64,000 bases of DNA. Origin: Psychroflexus torquis ATCC 700755 (GTDB lineage: Bacteria > Bacteroidota > Bacteroidia > Flavobacteriales > Flavobacteriaceae). How positions within the stretch are numbered: the first letter of the stretch is position 1; each line of letters starts with the position of its first letter. The stretch covers positions 2,790,001 through 2,854,000 of the forward strand of contig NC_018721.1 in NCBI RefSeq assembly GCF_000153485.2. Reading direction: 5' to 3'. Positions 59,087-64,000 of this stretch are shown piece after piece. The position numbers and the translations under genes were made by a program. Under the pieces are notes generated by a model. That model was not told the DNA's origin. It searched no databases and saw only the letters and a program-made list of their open reading frames with translations.

Positions 59087-59094
59087 CAAATATA
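59087..59094 (-). promoter_or_regulatory. -7 promoter element of guaB
   Basis: On the minus strand TATATTTG matches TAnnTTTG, 22 bases before the guaB start codon. Confidence 0.6.
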
Positions 59095-59313
59095 GTTTTT
59101 TTGAAATTAAATTACTGAGACTTTAAGGTTTAGTTTTGAGTGTCAAATGTAATACCCTTTATATGTTATAAATTCAGAACCAAATTATAGGGTTTTAACG
59201 GCTGAAATTAAAACATAACCTCTCAAGAAGATAGGTTTACCTGAATAGTCAAAGTTTTGGAAGTATGAAATCTCTTATTCACTTTGAAATCTACTTGAAC
59301 ATAGTATACCCTA

Positions 59314-59527
59314 TAATACCAAATTAGACCTATAATGACGTAATAAATCGTTTTACCGAGACGAATTCGGCACAGGCTTTTTTCTCCTGCTTTTCATCAA
59401 AAATAATTACCGTAGCTTAGGCTATGCTAGTTATTTTTGATTTCAATCAATCAAAAAACCTGTACTGAGCTACGTCGTAGTATAATTCAATTTATTCATA
59501 CGGTATTATAAATATAATTTGGTATAA
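59314..59527 (-). repeat. Hairpin-forming MITE-like element, copy 2 (inverted)
   Basis: The reverse complement matches copy 1 at 55122-55339 over its full length, with a few substitutions and small gaps, and has the same TAATACC/GGTATAA ends. It lies between guaB and a lipoprotein gene and contains no coding sequence. The rest of 59095-59559 shows no gene. Confidence 0.8.
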
Positions 59528-59559
59528 CTAACCCGTAAACTTATTCACAGTCAATTTTT

Positions 59560-60000
59560 TTAATCTAAAATAGAATCGGTTAAAATAATTTCATGACTGG
59601 TTAAACCAAATCCAGAATCCCCTAATTCTTGACTTGTAATTGTCCAATCTTCATTATTAACTGGTGAAAAAGTTAAGAGTGGATCAGATAAGTTAGAAGC
59701 CTCATAAACTTCAATCTCTTCGAAGGAATCTTCAGGAAGTGGATTAAGCCCAATTACACTATCCTCTAGTATTAGTAAAGAAATATTAGAAGATATAACC
59801 GTTGTGGTGTCAATTTCAGAACCTAATTCTTCAGTTTTTTCGAAAATTAGTATCAGGTCTTTAGTTGTTTCGTTATTAATAAAATAGTTTGCTGAACCAG
59901 CATAATCAACAACTATTTGACCATCATCATCATTATCACTACAACTTACAGATAATACTAGTATTAGAATCAATAGTAATTTCAAGATTTTATTTTTCAT
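59560..60000 (-). CDS. Small acidic lipoprotein, unknown
   Basis: A 146-residue protein with a lipoprotein signal (MKNKILKLLLILILVLSVSC, lipobox ending at Cys20). Directly after the Cys comes SDNDDDG; an acidic run after Cys is known in Bacteroidota as a surface-export signal for lipoproteins. The rest is strongly acidic and beta-rich. No family recognised. The preceding MITE-like copy lies 33 bases beyond its stop. Confidence 0.75.
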   Translation of the reverse strand: MKNKILKLLLILILVLSVSCSDNDDDGQIVVDYAGSANYFINNETTKDLILIFEKTEELGSEIDTTTVISSNISLLILEDSVIGLNPLPEDSFEEIEVYEASNLSDPLLTFSPVNNEDWTITSQELGDSGFGLTSHEIILTDSILD

Positions 60001-60191
60001 AATTATAGATTTTTTACATTTTAAAGATGTGAAAATTTAGATATAGTTGCGTCAATTTGTTGACAACGTTTAAAATTTATAGTAGAGTGTAAAAAAGATA
60101 CTAGCTTTTCAGTTTATCAAAAAAACAGAAGAGAGAAATATGCTACGTAAATTTTTCCCAAGTTGAAACTTTGGATAATGATTTTTAAAGT

Positions 60192-61181
60192 TTAGTTTAG
60201 AGAAAGACTTATGATTACTTTTCCTTCTGCCTTTCCTGAAGCTAAGTATTCGTAGGCATCTATTCCATTTTCAAGAGAATAAATAAAATCTACTATGGGT
60301 TTTATAGCTCTATCTTCAACCATAGTTGCAATTTCCTTCAGTTGTTTTGCATTAGGTTGCATCCAAGTTAGCTCATAATCAGCGGACTTCTCATCAATTA
60401 ACTTTGATAATTTTTCGGGTAGTGTATAATTGGTCATACCCATTTGCTTTGCTGTTTCCTCGTCTGGCGGACCTACTATTGTCGTTACTTTTCCACCTTC
60501 TTTAATGATTTGAAAAGCATCAAAAGTATAATTGTCTCCTAAAGTGTCGAAAACGATATCCAAATTAGTAGCAACTTCTTTATAATCTTCTGTTTTATAA
60601 TCGATTACACGGTCGGCGCCCAAAGCTTTAACCCAATCTACATTTTTAGTACTGGTAGTCGTATACACAATAGCTCCTTTTGCCTTTGCATACTGAATGG
60701 CAAAACTACCTACACCTCCAGAGCCGGCATGAATTAGGATTCTATCATTTTCCTTAAGACCAACACGCTCTAAAGCTTGGATTGCAGTGAGTCCAACTAA
60801 TGGTAAACCAGCAGCTTTTTCAAAAGAGATATTATCTGGTTTTTTAGCGACGAAGTCACTATTAATCGCTACAAATTCTGCTACTGTCCCCATTTGTTCT
60901 TGCGGGACTCTAGAATAGACTTCATCTCCAATTTCAAAATTATTTACATCTATGCCTTTTTCAACAACTACACCACTCACGTCAAAACTAATTGTACAAG
61001 GTAAGTTTAAAGAAATCATACCTTTCAGTTGACCTTCCACTATTTTGTAATCTATAGGGTTTAATCCTGCAGCTTTAACTTCAACTAAAATATCATTCGC
61101 CTTTACGGCTGGTTTTTTAATTTTATTGATGGATAATCCATCTTTTATTTCATCATATTTTACTATTTGTAAGGCTTTCAT
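60192..61181 (-). CDS. Zinc-independent medium-chain quinone oxidoreductase/alcohol dehydrogenase
   Basis: A 329-residue MDR-family protein. It has the GroES-like domain (about 28-110, VKAAGLNPIDYKIVEGQLKG, FDVSGVVVEKG, GDEVYSR), the NADPH-binding motif ILIHAGSGGVGSFAIQYAK near 146 and a C-terminal GKAEGKVIISL. The catalytic and structural zinc cysteines are absent, so it belongs to the quinone reductase/RTN4IP1-like branch. It lies directly downstream of a broken MarR-type regulator that may once have controlled it. Confidence 0.9.
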   Translation of the reverse strand: MKALQIVKYDEIKDGLSINKIKKPAVKANDILVEVKAAGLNPIDYKIVEGQLKGMISLNLPCTISFDVSGVVVEKGIDVNNFEIGDEVYSRVPQEQMGTVAEFVAINSDFVAKKPDNISFEKAAGLPLVGLTAIQALERVGLKENDRILIHAGSGGVGSFAIQYAKAKGAIVYTTTSTKNVDWVKALGADRVIDYKTEDYKEVATNLDIVFDTLGDNYTFDAFQIIKEGGKVTTIVGPPDEETAKQMGMTNYTLPEKLSKLIDEKSADYELTWMQPNAKQLKEIATMVEDRAIKPIVDFIYSLENGIDAYEYLASGKAEGKVIISLSLN

Positions 61182-61265
61182 ATCTAGTGCTTTTTATTAT
61201 TAGTAATTTAAGGATTATTTCTGTCACTATGCTTTTCTGAAAGAATATCGCCCCGATTGTTTAAA

Positions 61266-61647
61266 CTATCTCCTAAAAACATAAGGTTTACTGTTTTTTG
61301 CCCCTAGGGTTTTGGATCTGTTTTTTGGAGTTGAAGTGGCATCTTTTTTCAGTTCTTTTCTCCTTTCGGAAATTTAATAAGAACTTTCTTTTATAGAATT
61401 TCGACGATCAATTTTATGCACTCCATTCACTTTATAAGTGGAGATACAGTATTGGTGTTTTGAAGTAACATCTTACCGATCTGGTCAATTGATAAATCAA
61501 CATTCTCCCATAAAAACAAGTAAGACAAAATACTGACGGCAGGTCAAGCCTAAATCTCCCAGAAATGGTTTATATGCTTTCGTTATTAAACAGGAACGAA
61601 TATATAAGAAAGCAGATTTGATTATTTAATTTTCGGAATTTCTCCAT
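61266..61647 (-). pseudogene. Decayed OhrR/MarR-family transcriptional regulator
   Basis: On the minus strand, starting ATG 61647, the pieces MEKFRKLNNQICFLIYS, KAYKPFLGDLGLT and VDLSIDQIGKMLLQNT-NTVSPLIK read in sequence but in different frames. A final piece, KELKKDATSTPKNRSKTLG, resembles the last helix of OhrR. Order and spacing match an OhrR-type MarR regulator with at least two frameshifts and internal stops. It overlaps the end of the DoxX pseudogene by 22 bases and leads into the oxidoreductase. Confidence 0.8.
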
Positions 61648-62469
61648 GACTGCCATGCACCAGATGACCAAAGTGCCCAGGCTATAAAAACAGGCTGAAA
61701 GAAAAGCCTTATCAATCTTGCCTTATCGGAATCTAAAGCTCCAAAAGCATCTTTTCCATCCAGATATTGAGAAATACTTCCAGGGGAAACTAAAATAAAA
61801 GGGTCTACTGCGAATTTAATGGAATCATATCCTTAGTAAAAAAAGAGGTATATATTTCCAGAACAACTTTTTGATTTATCATTGGGTTTAAATGATAGTT
61901 GGAAATAAGAAGGAATTAAAGCGGATTAAAAAGACCCTAAGTTTTGGAGCTTATAAATATTTAGGTTAACAATTATAAATTCAATCGCCTATCGTCAAGT
62001 CGAGTGTTTTTTTCGACTGATAAGAAGAAAAAAATGTATTTCGACAAAAGCTCAGCAGAACTATCGAAACCTAATAGTAAATATAACTAAAAACTTCTCG
62101 ATAAATTTTTAATTATCTCCTATCGTCGATAAGTAAAAACACCTGCCTGCCGGCGAGGCTGGCTCGAAGTGACCGTATATTTTGGCTTAAATCTTTACCT
62201 ACTATAACCGCAGTAGAAACAAATAGAAAAAATACCACCAATACTCAGCCAATTTTAGCACTTTCATTTTTCCAAAAAGTTAAGGCAATGTCCAATCCCA
62301 TTTCTATTATACTTGACAAGATCGCTACCAGATCTTTGCTCAACGGTATCTAATCTGACATTTGTGCCTGAAAGTCGATTCTATTAAAAGTAAGGTGACT
62401 AAATCCTGTATAAATCATAAAAATGGCCAATAGAATTCTGAAAATATTTTGTGTCAATGTTGTTGTCAC
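61626..62469 (-). pseudogene. DoxX-family membrane protein gene, split by an insertion and nonsense mutations
   Basis: The 5' part (from a GTG at 62469) reads ...NIFRILLAIFMIYTGFSHLT, QAQMSD-stop-IPLSKDLVAIL and ...AKIG-stop-VLVVFFLFV; both stops fall where the family has Trp (TGG to TAG or TGA). After a 414-bp insertion, the 3' part (about 61803 down to 61626) continues SPGSISQYLDGKDAFGA, SDKARLIRLFFQPVF and IAWALWSSGAWQSW. Together these make a DoxX-type quinone-associated membrane protein. The ORF ends overlapping the MarR start, so the two were an operon. Confidence 0.82.
61804..62217. mobile_element. 414-bp non-coding insertion inside the DoxX pseudogene
   Basis: TCTACTGCG at 61804-61812 and its complement CGCAGTAGA at 62209-62217 mark the ends. 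Outside are two T-rich, related sequences that may be a mutated target duplication. Inside are flavobacterial-style intergenic repeats: TCGTCAAGTCGAGTG, TTTCGACAAAAGCTCAGCAG and CCTGCCTGCCGGC followed by GGCTCGAAGTGACC (about 61995-62175). No coding sequence is seen. The endpoints are approximate. Confidence 0.5.
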
Positions 62470-62499
62470 CTGTTTTTTGATGTCAGCATAACTTAGAAT

Positions 62500-63723
62500 T
62501 TAAAGACTCTTACCAGTATTGGATTGGTTTAAGTTTAATGGTGTTAATCTTGAAGGTTTTATCTTTAACATTTGCTTTTGCAAATACCGGAATCTTAAAA
62601 ATGCAGCTATATAACCAATCAATAGTAAGACTAGCAAATGAATGATTTCATTAAGATACAAATGACTTTCGACGCCCATAATAGCGAGTTTCTTTAGAAA
62701 AATAAAAAAGGGTTTTAAAGGAATAAGGTTTGAAATAAACTGCAAAAACAATGGCATTTCGCTTACCGACCAAGTAATACCTGTCACTAAAAATACAGGG
62801 TATGATGTAAAAGCTATTATTTCCATAGCTCTTGTTTGCGATTTAAAAAAGGAAGAAATAAACCATCCATATACTATAGTAGCCGAAAAGAATATCAACG
62901 ATACGATTATTAGTATAAAGAAATTCCCTTTTACAGGTAAATCAAAAAATGGATAGACCACCAAATAAGTGAGTAATAAATAAGCAAAATACAGTAGTAA
63001 ATAGAATCCTGTTTTACCAAGAATGTAATTCAAAAAATTATTTTTACTTTCTTCAAAACCAACCTGCATAAGCCCTTTTTCTCGATCTGACGCTATACTT
63101 TCTGCTAAGCCAATTAATAAGGTTTGGTGCAAAATGAGAAATAGCAAGGCTGGCAGTAGAAAGTTTCCGTAATTATTAGTAGGATTATAGACGGCGTGGA
63201 TTTGAGCCGTTATAGGATTAGCCTTTTGCTCCGCAAACGAAGGATTGATGCCCTTAGACTCAAAGAACTTTTGGCGTGATTCCAAGGCATAGTCTAATGA
63301 CACCAAGTTCACGGTCTTATTAATATCGTTTGAAGACAAAAACTTTGTATTATTCAATATGAGCCCTATAGGTGAGCTTTCATTCTTCTTTAGTTTTTTC
63401 TCAAAACCGCTGGGAATAGTTATAATTCCCTGTACGTCAAATTTGTATAATCCACTTCTAGCTTCTGAAAGATTGGTATAGCTTTTGGTTATAGCTACTT
63501 TTTGTGTTGTATTTATTTTATTTAGAAATGCTTTACTACTTCTAGTTTGGTCCAAATCTACTATGCCTACGCTCACGTTCTCTTCATCCTTATTCACGTA
63601 GGTGCTGCCAATTAATAAAAAATAGAGCAATGGCGCAGCCAACAAAACCAATAAGATGCTGTAGTCATTAAGTACCAATTCGGCTTCTTTTTTAAATAGA
63701 CTCCATATTATTTTCAGGCTCAT
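62500..63723 (-). CDS. ABC-2 type transporter permease
   Basis: A 407-residue membrane protein. A cytoplasmic N-terminus and helix 1 (about 20-40) are followed by a large extracytoplasmic loop (about 45-180: VSVGIVDLDQTRSSKAFLNK, FDVQGIITIPSGFEKKL) and five helices (about 185-375). This is the ABC-2 membrane-domain pattern of YhgE/Pip or YbhR/YbhS drug-efflux permeases. Its ATG overlaps the stop of the next permease by 4 bases, so two permeases make one exporter. The ATPase is expected beyond the window. Confidence 0.88.
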   Translation of the reverse strand: MSLKIIWSLFKKEAELVLNDYSILLVLLAAPLLYFLLIGSTYVNKDEENVSVGIVDLDQTRSSKAFLNKINTTQKVAITKSYTNLSEARSGLYKFDVQGIITIPSGFEKKLKKNESSPIGLILNNTKFLSSNDINKTVNLVSLDYALESRQKFFESKGINPSFAEQKANPITAQIHAVYNPTNNYGNFLLPALLFLILHQTLLIGLAESIASDREKGLMQVGFEESKNNFLNYILGKTGFYLLLYFAYLLLTYLVVYPFFDLPVKGNFFILIIVSLIFFSATIVYGWFISSFFKSQTRAMEIIAFTSYPVFLVTGITWSVSEMPLFLQFISNLIPLKPFFIFLKKLAIMGVESHLYLNEIIHLLVLLLIGYIAAFLRFRYLQKQMLKIKPSRLTPLNLNQSNTGKSL

Positions 63724-64000
63724 ATCACATCGACTTTTTGAGTTAGAAAAACTTTCTTTCTGTTAATAATAAGTCCCGCAGTAATTAGAAGCACCCCTAC
63801 CAAAAGAAAAAGCATGAGTTTCCAGACCTCTGGCCAAATAAAATGTAAAGGCGTATCTAATTGATAGATCTTAAGAAACCCCGTCAAAAAATGAGTGTAA
63901 GGTATGAGCTGGGCATACATGGCGTTGAACCAAGGCATCGCCCAAATTGGAAATGTAAAACCACTAAACACAAATGCGGGAGAATTATACAATATGGCTA
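63720..64000 (-). CDS. ABC-2 type transporter permease, C-terminal part
   Basis: The frame is open to the window edge; only the last 93 or so residues are seen. SGFTFPIWAMPWFNAMYAQL, PYTHFLTGFLKIYQ and a final helix before INRKKVFLTQKVDVI match the end of an ABC-2 permease of the YbhS/YbhR kind. It is upstream of the second permease with a 4-base ATGA overlap. Confidence 0.85.
   Translation of the reverse strand, partial: AILYNSPAFVFSGFTFPIWAMPWFNAMYAQLIPYTHFLTGFLKIYQLDTPLHFIWPEVWKLMLFLLVGVLLITAGLIINRKKVFLTQKVDVI

Overview
The window looks like the chromosome of a member of the Flavobacteriaceae (Bacteroidota). The evidence is low GC, -7 promoter elements of the TAnnTTTG type, a type IX secretion C-terminal domain on a secreted protein, a fused SecDF, bacillithiol enzyme BshC, DUF4295 after L33, an IcmF mutase and DUF2911/DUF6588 proteins. 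Species cannot be named from the sequence alone.

Layout. 0-12.7 kb: the end of a CtlX-type hydrolase, RecQ, then an envelope operon (kdsD, tatC, a CMD protein, an unknown membrane protein, lptB), followed by a minus-strand block (secreted unknown, dnaB, accA, lptF-type permease, tgt). 12.7-34 kb: mostly plus-strand housekeeping genes. These are split transketolase, a DnaQ-like exonuclease, cinA, rpmB-rpmG-DUF4295-ftsY-rimO, bshC with a PLP decarboxylase, gyrB, mdh and secDF, with a small BLUF blue-light receptor on the minus strand. At 25.27-26.35 kb an IS1595-family element with clean 12-bp ends and an 8-bp target duplication has split a DUF2911 gene. 34-50.4 kb: fabH, an AarF kinase with a TetR-like regulator, htpG, thrS-infC-rpmI-rplT (infC apparently starts at AUA), small metal-binding-type proteins, a T9SS cargo and a 1144-residue IcmF.

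50.4-55 kb is accessory and is the most unusual part. Four small plus-strand gene units are separated by about 200-bp foldable sites. In two units the first 10 bases (beginning GTT) are the exact reverse complement of the last 10 (ending AAC), with a different sequence in each unit. Integron gene cassettes bounded by attC sites have this geometry, but no integrase is in the window, so this is either an integrase-less cassette cluster or an analogous mobile-cassette system. One unit carries a decayed S41 peptidase.

55-64 kb: two inverted copies of a 215-bp hairpin-forming element flank a 4-kb segment with secreted unknowns, an OmpH/Skp chaperone and guaB. After a lipoprotein and a quinone oxidoreductase comes a region of gene decay: an OhrR-like MarR regulator and a DoxX gene, both broken, with DoxX also split by a 414-bp insertion. 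The window ends in two ABC-2 type permeases.
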